Source of the DNA: Scolanthus callimorphus
Taxonomy: Eukaryota > Cnidaria > Anthozoa > Actiniaria > Edwardsiidae
Direction of reading: 5' to 3'
DNA: 64,000 bases
NCBI GenBank assembly: GCA_033964015.1
Contig: CM066912.1
Coordinates: 8,396,371-8,460,370 of the forward strand
The notes below the pieces were generated by a model. It saw nothing but the letters and a program-made list of their open reading frames with translations. It did no database searches and was not told where the DNA came from. Below, one piece after another: positions 31,243-42,581 of the stretch (positions are counted from its first letter, which is position 1; each line of letters opens with the position of its first letter). The position numbers and the translations under genes were made by a program.

Positions 31243-31472
31243 TTAAAAAGCCCGTGTCAGCCGTTTTTTATTGTTTTCGTTTGATATTACAAGAAACATT
31301 ACGTGTAGAACTCTCTAAATCAACATCAAAAAACAAAGTTTCAGATTTGATTTACCAAATTCAATCGAGAAAATTGTTCTATATTCTCTAAATCAGACGA
31401 TAGAAATGGATGCTTTCTCCGACTTGGTATGTTGCTATGCTGTTAAAATGGCGGCAGACACAGGATATTTAA
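31243..31472. mobile_element. TTAA-flanked MITE, copy 4
   Basis: Starts TTAAAAAGCCCGTGTCAGCC and ends cggcagacacaggatatttaa. Same family as 19203-19436. Confidence 0.78.
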
Positions 31473-32591
31473 TATAAACAACCAAGTGACTATAACAATC
31501 TAATCTGTGCGCTGATTGGTAGAGAGCTTTGTTTTTTAGTGTTATTATAATCTAGCAGTTACTATATTTGGATTGTAAGCGAGTTTTTTTTATCAAAATC
31601 AATGAAAAACAGTATTTTCGTTAAAAATCTCATGAATGATCATTTGAGAAATTATAATAGCAGCATTTTTTCTTCTATAAACTATTTTCTGCCTTCCCTA
31701 GACTTTAATCTCCACCAACGTCTATGAAAATGACATGATTCTAGCAAGTCCCTTTGCTAAACAATCTAATATATACATTTAGGCATTGTCTAAAAGCAGT
31801 GCTCCCAGTCAGTCTCTATGACGTCACAGTCCATGAAAATCATGGTCGATGCATATACACTTTTATGTTGTTTCCATCTTCTCCTGCATGCAGCTATGGG
31901 GCTCCGCTGAGCTCCGCTATGATGACATAATCAATGTTTAATGTACACTAAACTAAATACTTGCACTGCCTTCTAACCTGTTGATCGTGACAACCTGGTG
32001 TTCCTGTCTGCAGTTTAAATAAGAATGGGTCAAACATGCATGCGGCAAACAAACCAAGTACACTGTAGAGTCGGGGAAGGGTTCCAAGGGAGGATCCTTT
32101 GCTGCCTATTTCTCGCTATATTTACTCAATATTTCTAAAAAGATGGGGACAGGGTCCATAGGGAGTATCTGAGTAAGCACATTTATGGGAAGTGTTCGAA
32201 ATTCACGTTTGTCCATGGGAAAACCGAACACTTCCCAAAGGTTCTTGACTTTCTTCAGATATCAGACATCGAAATATTCGCTTTTCTCTAAAAAAAAATG
32301 AAATTTATGAGCAGAAATAACTTCAAAACTTTTATTACTCATCGTCAGACGTATTGCATGCATTATATTTCCTTTAAATGACTTGAATCTGAATGCCAAA
32401 CTTTTTACGCGATGGCCCGTAGTCGCACAGTAATAATCAATATGGCCTATTCAGACCATGTGATGGTTCCCTTGGGTGGTTACAATTGTCAATTTGTTTT
32501 CGCTCGACCGAGTGCTCGAGTGTAACTAACAAAAGATGTAAACACAGTTAGCGGATTTGGTCTGTCTATCGGCTGATGAGCCATAACTTAC
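31473..32591. other. Intron sequence, no feature assigned apart from repeat scraps
   Basis: Downstream part of the e16/e17 intron. Fragments of other families are seen: ggggctccgctgagctccg near 31899, cccatggga pieces near 32210-32240, and a relative of the 40224 element at 32440-32575. No exon found. Confidence 0.5.
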
Positions 32592-32765
32592 CCAGCCAAG
32601 ACTTGAGGATGGTCCCAAACACTTGCTGTTTGCTTGTATCCTCCAGCTCGGTAAATGACAAGTGGTTGAACTGCCTTAGGAATCTGGGCGTGACCGGGTT
32701 ACGGCCTCCCCCAGGTGGCCCCATGGCACACACAAATGTGATGTCTACTAGCTCACGGAAGGCAC
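32592..32765 (-). CDS. dnah1: dnah1 exon e16 (AAA3 sensor I)
   Basis: 174 nt with two bases completing Gly at the start and one overhang base. It encodes AFRELVDITFVCAMGPPGGG, RNPVTPRFLRQFNHLSFTEL, SKQQVFGTILKSWL. The CAMGPPGGGRNxVTPRxxRHF motif is universal in AAA3. Acceptor TTGCAG, donor GTAAGT. Confidence 0.97.
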
Positions 32766-33185
32766 CTGCAATAAAGGCGTACATGTGAACATCGTACATA
32801 CCATGTCAACTGATCAATATAATAGGAATATCACGAAAAACCGATATCGCACAAGTCGCGCAACGACGAGGGCGATATCGCCTTTTTGAGTGCTATTTTC
32901 TGCGGAATCTACCGACTGAACGTTTTGAATATACTTGAATCCTATGATATCTCGTCCTCAATTTACACAAAAAAGAGATATCATAGGATTCTACACAGAA
33001 ATGTCGAATATTTAGCAATTAATTAATTTCACTGAGTTTGATATGGAGAATTATTCAGGTCGAGGGGGTGAGGCCGAACGCCGAGGTGGATAACACCCGC
33101 GAGATCTGAATAATTCTCCACATAAAACGAAGCTGAATTCATTGATTGTTTTATCATTCATTCAAACAAAGTGATGTGACCTTCA

Positions 33186-33356
33186 CAGGGAATTTCTGCA
33201 GAAACCCATCCATGGGAAAAGCTGAATTTCCCATGGTAGAAGAATGGGAAGTGTTCGGTTTTCCCATGGCTATTCATGTGTGATTCCGAACACTTCCCAT
33301 GCGTGTGCCTTGGGAAATTCAGTTTTTCCCGTGGATGGGTTTCTGGAAATTCCCTG
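33186..33356. mobile_element. cccatggg foldback element next to e15 donor
   Basis: Left arm cagggaatttctgcagaaac, ccatccatgggaaaagctga; right arm cccaaggc-type mirror ending aaattccctg. Nearly perfect hairpin. Its end lies about 14 bases from the e15 donor. Other members: 18487-18590, 33786-34058, 34487-34555. Confidence 0.75.
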
Positions 33357-33370
33357 AGCTTGTGGTTTAC

Positions 33371-33528
33371 CTATCTGTTTTCTGTCGTACCATCCCTTGT
33401 GGTCACAGTACTGGCGCAGTAGCTCTATTGGTGGTTGAGCCCCGTACACCTCCAGCGCAGGCATGTTGAGATCGTCTACAAACAACACGTAGTACTTGCC
33501 TAATGGGGGACCGAACACGCCTTTACGT
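33371..33528 (-). CDS. dnah1: dnah1 exon e15 (AAA3 Walker B)
   Basis: 158 nt with one-base overhangs both sides. It encodes [62 protein letters not shown] is AAA3 Walker B. Acceptor CTGCAG, donor GTAAAC. Confidence 0.97.
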
Positions 33529-33785
33529 CTGCAGATAAGACAAACATCAGTTTGCTTCATTAGATTCGGGACTTGAACAGCGAGACGACGCTGGAAAAAT
33601 CTGCTACTAATAGAGTACTGAAATGATGACGTCACAAGCAATTCATTTTTTGATTTAGAAATGTGTGTCCATTGATTGAGAAAGGGCATATCGAATAAAA
33701 GCTACACACCAAAAATGGGGCAAATCAATTTCCTTTAATAAATGCGAGTCATGCACTGAGGATGGTCGTTCCTGCTTTTTGTAAT

Positions 33786-34058
33786 AGACCTTCTCGGCTT
33801 GGGCGTAGTGCTTTCCCATTTCAGGTCACGTGGCATTCCCACATGTGTTTAGGCAATATCGTTCGATAACCGTTCAAAAGCTGTATTTCCCATGGCATAG
33901 GAATGGGAAGTATTCAGAATTCACATGTATAGCCATGGGAAATCCGAACACTTTTCATTCTTCTACCATGGGAAATTTAGCTGCTTTTTCCGATGGGAAA
34001 TTCAGCTTTTCCCATGGGGAATTAAGCTTTTCCCATGGCTTTCTACAGAAATTCCCTG
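33786..34058. mobile_element. cccatggg repeat, copy beside e14 donor
   Basis: Several cccatggcataggaatggga and cccatgggaaatccgaaca pieces, ending aaattccctgtg at 34058, nine bases from the e14 donor. A more rearranged relative of 33186-33356. Confidence 0.65.
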
Positions 34059-34067
34059 TGGGCCTAC

Positions 34068-34228
34068 CTCTTATCAAGCTTGCTATCAATGATATCTTGC
34101 GTCTGGTTGGCAGATGTCCTTGCCGAGAAGTTTAGGAAATGTGAGAGATAAGCGGGTGGCATCTTGTTCAGCAGCTTGTCTGCGATGGCCAGTGTTTTTC
34201 CTGAGCCTGTGGGACCCACACACAGCAC
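34068..34228 (-). CDS. dnah1: dnah1 exon e14 (AAA3 P-loop)
   Basis: 161 nt, phase 0 start, two-base overhang. It encodes VLCVGPTGSGKTLAIADKLL, then FLNFSARTSANQTQDIIDSK. GPTGSGKT is a complete Walker A. Acceptor TTTTAG, donor GTAGGC. Confidence 0.97.
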
Positions 34229-34768
34229 CTAAAACAAGATGATTGAAATTCTGTTATCTTTTAGAACTCATTCTACATTACAGAGGACGTGTCACTTCCC
34301 TAGATGACTCTTACGCCCGTATGTTAAAGAGTCATCTAAACATCAGCTGAAGAGATCGCATCCCCAACCAAGATGATAGATAGATATAGATAGATAGTTT
34401 TATTAAATATAATTACATGACAGCCATAAAAGGCTGGATTGCGTAATTTACAAATTGTATGATGATCTACCGAGGGTCTCTGACAAAGTCCACAGGGAAT
34501 TTCTGCAGAAACCTATCCCTGCGAAAAGCTGAATTTCTCATGGTAGAAGAATGTAAAGTCTGAAAAACATCCTGACCGGCACAAGTTTATTCCGGTTGCT
34601 GACCCGACACGAACGACTTTCGAGTCTGTACCGGTCTCACGTAAACACAATCAAAAATCGCTCTGAGTTCGTACCGGTCTCATGTAATCACTGGCTAAGT
34701 GTCACGGCTAGACCAGTTGTCTCCTCAATCTACCGCAAATCCTTTATTAGTAATAATAATAATAGTAC

Positions 34769-34909
34769 CTTCTTGTGGTTAACCACTAGAGTCTCCAGTA
34801 TAAACGAGCCTCGCACCAGATCCATAGTTGGCACTATGATGTCAGAGTACCTCATTTCAGGAGGAATTTTCATCTGAGGAATTCCGTCCATCCAGTTCGT
34901 CCATTTTAT
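34769..34909 (-). CDS. dnah1: dnah1 exon e13
   Basis: Forty-seven codons, phase 0/0, acceptor TCTTAG, donor GTACTA. It encodes IKWTNWMDGIPQMKIPPEMR, then YSDIIVPTMDLVRGSFILET and VNHKK. The IxVPTxDTxRxxxLLxxLxxxxxPVLxxGPTG motif spans e13/e14. Confidence 0.95.
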
Positions 34910-34965
34910 CTAAGACGAAACAGAAAAAACAATATCATTTCTCCTACACACTCATATGAGAAAAT

Positions 34966-35085
34966 GCGGGTTTACATAGAGAATAATACATGGGTGCTCG
35001 GAAATATGGAATTTATCGTAGAGTGTTCACACTGACATCGAACGAGTGAGCGCCAAGCGTCCATGTATTATTCTGTTGATTATAT
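34966..35085. mobile_element. Palindromic element, catgtattattctgt family
   Basis: agaataatacatgggtgct at the left mirrors cgtccatgtattattctgtt at the right. A second copy is at 60019-60112. Small, non-coding. Confidence 0.65.
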
Positions 35086-35089
35086 AAAC

Positions 35090-37208
35090 CTCAGTGATTT
35101 ACACGCCAATTCCCGCCGAAACCGAAAGTTGTTATAGCAACGGGAGAAGACATCTGATTGGCTGATATTTTCGTAATGTCGTATTGTCACATATGAAAAT
35201 ATACGGTTTTTCTCATTTAACTTATCTTATGATTTTGCTAGGAACACGATGCTACCCGATGAATTGTTAGTGTAAACGGTCGCTACTTTTGTCTTGCAAA
35301 TCGCATTGGTTTCAAACATATTCAAAGCATTTGAAAGCTTGGTATCATTTTAAATAAAAGATTGCACAAAAACACTGTGTCCGATGGGTGTGACAATGTT
35401 ATGATTGGTTTGTTGTGCTAATCTAATACGGTAAGAAACGTCAAATAACAGTATTAGTTTGTTGTTCTATGACTACATATCACTTCAATCAGGTTCAGAC
35501 CAAAGGATGGGTCGAAATTCCATGAGATTTACACGGATTGAGTTCACGACTTTTACCGTTACCTCAATAGTATAGATTTTTATGGGCTACAAAACTGCAT
35601 GTGACGCCCATCGGTCACAAGGTCTTTTATAAGTAATTTTCAGACCCTCTAACCTGCGTGTATACTGTAGTCTACGAGCCGACTCTCTAGTGGGTTTTTA
35701 GGATATTTGACTTTTTGGGCGCGCGGGATTCCTGTGTCGCGGGGAGAAAGGAATCCCGTGCGCAAAAAAAATCAGATTTCCGGATATTTCGGGATTCCTG
35801 TGTCGCGGGGAGAAATATACAATTCCAATGGTAATTACACTTCAGACTATTTTACACTGCCTTTCTAACCTGTTGAGCATCACAAACTGGCTGTTCTATC
35901 TGCAGTAAAAATCAACAACACAATGGTGAAACTTGCATGGGATATTCAACCGATGTGATGAGATCAAATAACTACGTGCGGAATGAAGTCAGCTTGATGC
36001 ACCTCAGGCGACCAAAGTGAAAGAGGCGTTGAAAATAAACTTACAGAGTATATAGTACAGTATTATTTAACAAATAAAACACAGTTCCCGTGACTGCACA
36101 GGCTTATGCAAACCGAGATGTGGTTGGGAGAATTCGAGAGCAGATCAGTGGAAGCACGAGCCACAGGCGAGAACTCTCCATTCTCTTTTTAAATTCTCTT
36201 TTTAATCTGCAGTTTTAGTGATGAGATTTGTTTTCGAATTTGCATATACTTCAATTGCGAACTTCATGAAATATTTTGTTGACTCAGCTTTCTCCTGTGA
36301 CTGTAGTTTAAAAGCTTGTTTGCTTGCTCTCTTCTAGTGATTCTCTTGTTTCTAAAATGTCACTTCCTACAAGGGAATTGAACTAAAAGTTTGGTACTTT
36401 ATCAGTATTGTCTGACATTAACAAAAATAAATAAACAGAGGATATTACACGGTGGCGCGAAGATATGAGTTTTATTTTCGAGTGGCAAGAACAATATTTT
36501 ACGACTGAGTGCACTAAGCACTTTTGTTTTGACCGATATCCTCACTAGTGAGGATATGGAAATATGTCCTGAGGACCCGGATGTAGCTTCGTATGAGATT
36601 TACGAGTGGCGTATTTCCCAGTAAAACACTTGTGTCTATAAATAAATACATAAATAAGTGAAACACGAAATAATTCAGATTTTGGTGCCGATCACTTAGA
36701 GTCAGTGAAGTTACAACCGTGTTTGCACAGGCAAATGCAAACACAGGTATCGGCCAATCAGAGCGCGCGCGTACTATCTAATTATTTTATAAATATAAAT
36801 GTAATATCGCAAGTAGAAATAAAAAAACGGAAATTTGCTTACTACTCCCAGTTATGTGGAATAGGTGAAGCGAGCAACACGAGAGAGAGGAGACTTCAAC
36901 CGTTCACGTCGTTCGACCACACGAGTTTTCTTAGAAGCGGCGAGCCGATCGGGAATCGATCGGAATTTTTGCTAAATTTCTAAGTAATTTCTGGACTTTC
37001 TTCGTTGGGACGGGCTACGATGTTTGAGACATTCTCCGTATAATTGCTGCTGCCGATAAATTGGTGAGTGGATGATATTCTCAGGAAAAAATCGGCCTCG
37101 AGTGAGAGGCTGTTTCATTCATCAGTAGTGCTCTATTTGAACCTTATTTTTATCAATACAACTCCCCGTGCATCCAATAGGATTGTGGACCGTTCAGGTA
37201 AGTAAATA
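35090..37208. other. Intron sequence, mostly unassigned
   Basis: Middle of the 3.9-kb e12/e13 intron. 35676-35830 holds a broken relative of the 37209 palindrome (gccgactctctagtgggttt and gggattcctgtgtcgcgggg twice). No exon, RNA gene or ORF with recognisable content otherwise. Confidence 0.5.
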
Positions 37209-37330
37209 GCCAGCGAGCCGGCTCTCTAGTGGGTTTTCCAGAGAAGAATTCGTTAGGGCGCGCGCGGTTCCCGCGCGCCAAAAAAATCGAATATCCGAAA
37301 AAACCCACTGGAGAGCCGGCTAGCAGGCTA
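37209..37330. mobile_element. Palindromic element, gccggctctctagtgggttt family
   Basis: gagccggctctctagtgggt on the left mirrors acccactggagagccggct on the right; the interior gcgcgcgcggttcccgcgcg is itself a G/C hairpin. Confidence 0.75.
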
Positions 37331-37376
37331 ATAAGTAAATTTCAATTATTTTATTTCTAGTTTCGATATTCATTTA

Positions 37377-37560
37377 TATTACAGCCATTCTCAGTTACAC
37401 GCGGTCGCCGGTAAAAAAAGCTTGCAAGCGAAAACTTGTTTTTCTGTCTTGTCTGAGGGCGACAAGCCATGCGTTGCCATGGAAACTTTGACAAAAAACG
37501 ACTTTTTCGCTTGCAAGCTTTTTTCCCGGCGACCGCGTGTAACTGAGAATGGCTGTAATA
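37377..37560. mobile_element. Foldback element with about 70-bp arms
   Basis: tattacagccattctcagtt, acacgcggtcgccgg, aagcttgcaagcg on the left are mirrored almost perfectly on the right up to gagaatggctgtaata. One of the cleanest hairpins in the window. Confidence 0.82.
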
Positions 37561-37689
37561 CTGAACTATGTAGTAGTATGTAAGATTATTTTCAACGCCT
37601 CTTGCACTTTGGTCGCCTGTGGATGCACCTATTTGGGGTTTCACCGCATATGAAATACAAAAAGCCTAGTTGAGTTTAAATTTCATGTT

Positions 37690-37800
37690 TAGTGCGCATG
37701 CGATTTTAGTCCGAATTTCTTGATTTCTTTTGTTTAACAAGAACAAAGAGAAGTTAAACAAAAGATTCGGACTAAAATCACATGCGCTCTAAACACCAAC
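37690..37800. repeat. Inverted repeat, tttagtccgaat/attcggactaaa
   Basis: gcatgcgattttagtccgaa is mirrored by ttcggactaaaatcacatgc with ttttgtttaac/gttaaacaaaa inside. Arms of about 45 bp. Confidence 0.8.
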
Positions 37801-37868
37801 TAAACTCCAACTAAGCTCATACTACGCTGTAGTTACACTTGCTCTATATTCTTACTGTTCTGTTTTTT

Positions 37869-38600
37869 AAGGCCCATTTACACGACAGGGATTTTTTGGC
37901 ACGGCTCGGATAAAAAATGGTACAGGTGCCAAATTTAATGGCACGGCTCGGGTATATTTGCGCTTTGTAAATGGCTTTGCCGTACTAAACTTTGTCAGAG
38001 CCCGACCGAAATTTCATCCGTGCCGGGACTTCGTGGCGAGGTAGTCAAAGAACCATTTTTATCCGAGCCGTGCCAAAAATTTCCGTCGTGTAAATGGGGC
38101 TGTAGTCCCACAATCATTTTATCCGAGCCGCGCCAAAAATTTATGTCGTGTAAATGAGGCTGAGTGTCAAATAGTATGGGAAATAATAATAATAACAACA
38201 ACAATATCAATCGTTATTATTATATTCTTCGCCGTTTAAAAAGGTTCCGAGGTGTAAAGCCTGTCAAGCTAAGTATCACTGGCGATACCATGAGCAGTTC
38301 AACTAAAGCCCCATTCACACGACAGAAAGTTTTGGCATGGCTCGGATAAAAATGGTTCTGGGACTACCTCGCTACGTAGTCTCGGCGCGGATGAAATTTC
38401 GGTCGGGCTCTGACAAAATTTAGTACGGCAAAGCCATTTACACAGCGCAAATATACCCGAGCCATGCAAATAAATTTGATACTCGTACCACTTTTTGACC
38501 GAGCCGTGCCAGAAAATCCCTGTCGGGTAAATGGGGCTTAAATCCCCATGTACACGACAGAAATGTTTGGCACGGCTCGGATAAAAATGGTTCTGCAGTC
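37869..38600. mobile_element. Two adjacent foldback elements with ggcacggctcggataaaa ends
   Basis: Left element about 37869-38163, right about 38307-38600. Both carry catttacacgacag and ggcacggctcggataaaaat on one side and mirrored atccgagccgtgccaaaaat on the other. They belong to the group with TTYACACG-type ends. Confidence 0.7.
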
Positions 38601-38698
38601 TCGTACTCGTAGCACTTGAGCAAATCAACAACAGAAATTATTAAAACATCTTACTCTGTTGCTAGATAGATAGAAGGGATAGAGGGGATTTTAGTTAC

Positions 38699-38806
38699 CG
38701 TGGATGTTTTGGATTCCTCGTCGTCGTCATCACTCGTCTTGCTGGCTCCGCCATCAATCAAACGGTAATCGAACACGAGTCCTTGTGACGGGAACGGCAT
38801 TTCGAT
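38699..38806 (-). CDS. dnah1: dnah1 exon e12 (AAA2-AAA3 linker, acidic)
   Basis: Thirty-six codons, phase 0/0, acceptor TTGCAG, donor GTAACT. It encodes IEMPFPSQGLVFDYRLIDGG followed by an acidic run SDDDDEES. The FPxxGxVFDYxxD motif is standard; an acidic insert at this position is also found in vertebrate DNAH1. Confidence 0.93.
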
Positions 38807-39857
38807 CTGCAAGCAAACGCGACATCACACGTGAACATCAAATAAATAGAGATTATAACATAGACACGATATAACGCGCGCTCTGATTGGCTGATTTCCT
38901 ATGTGAAAGAAATGGATATACCATAGAGATTTCCCATAGAAAGTACGTCACACTCGGAATCAAGCGAAACGGGAGGCAAGATTGAGCTCGCCAATGTCAC
39001 AAAAGCTGTCAAAAACAACACCCTGGATCTAAAACAAGCTCTGGAAATTAAAAGCAAGTGAAAAGGAACCTGTTTCAGATGGATTTATGTAGTTTCGGAA
39101 ATCCGATGACTGATAGATAGGTTTATTTTTGCAAAATATGCTCCTTTTCGTGCGAGTTTTGAGGGCTCTGTTTTGAGTGCTGTTTTTATTCAAGTCCGGA
39201 AGAATTTCTACTTCAGCGGCCACAAAACTGTCATGTGAAAATTCGTGAAAGGAACAAGTTAGCAGGTAAGTAAATCCATTGATCCAAATTAATTTTGTTT
39301 GGGATTAATGTTTTTGTACCCTGAAATTAGCTACTTCAAATTTAGTAGTTTGCAATTTCTCTTTTGGCGAGTAAGGTTTCCTTCGCTGCTTTCGATTTTC
39401 TTAGTATTATTTTCTCTTGCAATGCCATGATTGCCTAATAAAATATGAGAATCAGAAAAGACTATGTTTTCGTTATATTTTCTACGAAATAGTCAAGTTT
39501 GATTTTGTCATTTAATTTGAAAAGGGTTTCCTTGTAAAATTTCAGTGCTGAATGCAACGATGTTGTTGAAACACAAAGCGATGTAAGCTTATTATTTTCC
39601 ACCTCACAAAGCGATGTATTATTTTCCACTAGCTTTTGAAAAGTCCACTTACAGTGTAACTAAAACGGCTAAAAAGAGAGAAGAGATTTGTCAGTACGTG
39701 TGTATATCCAGTTCTATAATTCTAACCGCATTTTATTCCCGTTTGAGCATGATTTAAAGCTTAAATTTTTCTTGCAAGTTATGGGGGATTGTTGTTTGAG
39801 TGCGTTTTGTTTCCAACTTTTTCCAACTTTGTCTATGTTATAAAAGCAATGGTGCAT
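38807..39857. other. Intron sequence, nothing assigned
   Basis: Start of the 11.3-kb e11/e12 intron in plus-strand order. No repeat boundaries or open frames of interest seen. Confidence 0.5.
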
Positions 39858-40014
39858 ACTTAGCAGTGCGTATATCCAGTTCTGGAAGCACTTGGATAGT
39901 TGAGAGAGCACTCAGCTAGCTAGAGTCGCACTCGGCTAACGCCTCGTGCGACTCTTACGCTACCTTCGTGCTCTCTCAACTATCCGCGTGCTTCCAGAAC
40001 TGGATATACGCACG
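39858..40014. repeat. Inverted repeat, gtatatccagttctggaagc arms
   Basis: gtatatccagttctggaagc with acttggatagttgagagagc is mirrored by gctctctcaactatccgcgt with gcttccagaactggatatac. Arms of about 55 bp with a 40-bp centre. Confidence 0.82.
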
Positions 40015-40223
40015 CTAAGCATGGACCATTCCTTAAATAATACATGGGCGCGCTGGGATTCGAGTGTTCAATATAGGGGACACAAGAACGACAAATATTT
40101 AATCAAATTTACGCTATGAAATTATTAGAATGCCATAATAATCAATCAAATGAACATCTTAATTAAAAAAAAAAACAGTTCTAAGAATTTAATCCAGTTT
40201 ACGTTAGTTTTGTTCAACAGCAC

Positions 40224-40446
40224 TGTTATATAGACCAAATCGGCTAACGGTGTTCATATCTTGTTGCCATCCAATTCAGATCATGTGATGATTCCTTTGG
40301 GTATACTTTTGTTAATTCTGCACATACACTCGTGCACTCGGTCTAGTGAGAAAAATTTCACAATTGTTACCACCCAAAGGAATCATCACATGATCTGAAT
40401 AGGGTGGCAACAAGATGTAAACGCCGTTAACCGATTTGATTTATTG
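40224..40446. mobile_element. Foldback element upstream of GPCR 1
   Basis: accaaatcggctaacggtgt and cagatcatgtgatgattcct on the left; aggaatcatcacatgatctg and cgttaaccgatttgat on the right. A relative is at 32440-32575. Confidence 0.72.
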
Positions 40447-40789
40447 CCGCAGATATCAAGATATAGCACATGACACAACGCGAGCGAAGCAGGTTTTGAT
40501 GAAAGGTTCTACACAACTCCAAACAATGTTCTTCTTTCCAGTTTAGTGAAAAGTATGGGTGGTATATCGTGAAAAATATTTTTTGCTAGTCTATATTTAT
40601 TATTATTATATAAACATTGCAACATAGGATATGTCATTTATCTTATGAAATAAAATACCTATTATTATTATTATTATTTATCAGAGCACTACGGTCGATT
40701 GCCCATGGTCTCTTCACATCCAACGCTGCGCTGATTGTCATTTCTCCCTGATGATGGCGTAGATCGGCGAAAGCTTGGAGTAAACGAGT

Positions 40790-41710
40790 ATGGGTGATTT
40801 CAAAGATGAACCCATACAGGTACAAGTTCCTCGCATCGTTGTCGTACTCTTTGCCATCCTTGCCATCTTTGCCAATCTCGCCGTCTGTACTCTCATATGG
40901 AGAAGGAAAAGGCTTCAGACTTACGTCAATGGTTTTGTGGTCTCTCTCGCTGCGTCCGATATCTTGATTTGTGTAACAATATTCATTTTGCTAGCAAGCC
41001 TGCATTTCCAGGGTGCAGATGCGTTGGTGCACGTTTTGACGCCACTTGCACTTGTATCCGAAATCGGGAACTTTGTCGCAGTCTCTTACGAACGTTACCT
41101 TGCAGTGGTTAAGCCATTTTTATACAAATTTCGCATGAAATGGTACTTCAAGAGGGCCATGGCAGGAATATGGGGCTCCGCTTTCGCGCTTGGCGGAGCT
41201 GCTGTTATAAAGACCTTTCAGGGAAATAAATTGTCGCCATCAGCTCGTGAAACAATTGAAGTTTCTTTAATGTTGATCTTGTTTATCATTTCCCTGTTCA
41301 TAATCTTTATCATATACGCTTATATTTACTCGGTCGTTCGCAAGCAGAGGCGTGTAGAAGACTGGGGTTTGGCGACAGCACGAGCACACATTCATCATCG
41401 AGAGGCAAGAAGACGAAGAGTTGAAGCACGAGTTATGAAGATGTTTATCTTGGTAGTGGTCATGTTCGTTGTCCAATGGTTGCCACTTGTTGTTTACTAT
41501 GGGGAATGGACCTCCAAGAAGGTCAAATACTATATGATTTTTGTAACATTGCTTGCAACAACTTGCTTCTCACTTGTCCATCCTCTGATATTCACGTTTG
41601 TAAAAAATGACTTCAGACACGAACTGAGGGCGTCCCTCCCTCTTTTACGTCTCGCGAGACATCCCGCAAACGACCTGCAAACGAGAGAAAGGCACAACTC
41701 AAAGTCCTAG
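40790..41710 (+). CDS. Intronless rhodopsin-like GPCR 1, nested in a dnah1 intron
   Basis: A 306-residue seven-helix receptor. TM1 about 15-36 (Asn29), TM2 46-69 (LAASD, Asp57), TM3 78-100 followed by ERY at 101-103, TM4 with Trp128, TM5 157-182, TM6 217-237 with QWLP at 229-232, TM7 with HPLIF at 264-268 in place of NPxxY. The N-terminus is only about 14 residues with no signal peptide, and there is no Cys at the usual TM3 start, so the common TM3-ECL2 disulphide is absent. Class A fold is secure; ligand and subfamily are not recognised. It lies on the plus strand in the dnah1 e11/e12 intron. The paralogue at 47982 is about 85-90 percent identical. Start chosen by alignment with that copy. 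Confidence 0.9.
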   Translation: MGDFKDEPIQVQVPRIVVVLFAILAIFANLAVCTLIWRRKRLQTYVNGFVVSLAASDILICVTIFILLASLHFQGADALVHVLTPLALVSEIGNFVAVSYERYLAVVKPFLYKFRMKWYFKRAMAGIWGSAFALGGAAVIKTFQGNKLSPSARETIEVSLMLILFIISLFIIFIIYAYIYSVVRKQRRVEDWGLATARAHIHHREARRRRVEARVMKMFILVVVMFVVQWLPLVVYYGEWTSKKVKYYMIFVTLLATTCFSLVHPLIFTFVKNDFRHELRASLPLLRLARHPANDLQTRERHNSKS

Positions 41711-42581
41711 ACATTTGCTAAGATACCGTATGCGGTTTTGCATCCAGGAGGGGTTTGTACGCGGTATAAGAAAGAAGTCAAGCGATAGGCTAGCGCAAGA
41801 AACTAGGAAGTCGAAAAGTATGAATTGTCGCCAAAAGTATGAATTATCGCCAAAAGTATGAATTGTCGCCAAAAGTATGAATTGTCGCCAAAAGTATGAA
41901 TTAGTAGTATACTACCACTATAAATATGAACTTACATTTTTTACATTTTTAGATGAGGATTTTAGCCAAAATAGGTGGAAAATAGGAAATGGACATTCAC
42001 TATTTTCTCTCTCTGGTATAAATAAAAAAACAGTGATTTGTCACTTCAAGTGGAACATATTACCAGATGACTTCGGGAGAAAAGGATGGATTCGACAGGT
42101 TTCCTATGCTGTTTTCGCACGAAATAAAAAGAACATTACAAGTAAAAGTTTAATAATAGAGCAGATTTCTGATGGGTGTCGAAAACAAAACACAAAGTAA
42201 ACACACCTAGCAATGTATTACCAATGATTTCCGGAGTGACAGTTTGTTTGGATAAAACAATAAATATATTAAGTTCCACTGAAATATAAATTCTAAATTA
42301 AAAAAGTAAGTTTGCTGTGGTGTGGGTGTTCCTTTCCCTCTTCACTCCTTATTGGATGTTTATTAGCTGTCTCTTTGCTAGCAATATTTCCTAGCTGGTT
42401 AAAAAAACTAATATAAAATTTAAATGAAAAAGAAAAAATGAAGGTTGAGTTGAGGGATTCAGGGGTGCCTAGGAGTTCTTCTCTTATTAAATCCTTATTG
42501 AACGTCCAATACTTATCATAACAAGAAAATTGATCAGTTTCTTTAATGAGACTGGGATAACCAATAAGGAATGGCCTAATA
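41711..42581. other. Between GPCR 1 and the Tigger-like element
   Basis: Contains a short tandem repeat at 41815-41905 (five units of about 19 bp, gtatgaattgtcgccaaaa) just beyond the GPCR 1 stop codon. The rest is A+T rich with no assigned feature. Confidence 0.6.

Noticed and set aside
31972..35912. Two exon-like segments between CTGCAG and GTTAG (about 31989-32018 and 35880-35906, minus strand)
   Set aside because: They resemble each other and so belong to a dispersed repeat; e12-e13 and e16-e17 already join in phase, and the segments do not match dynein.
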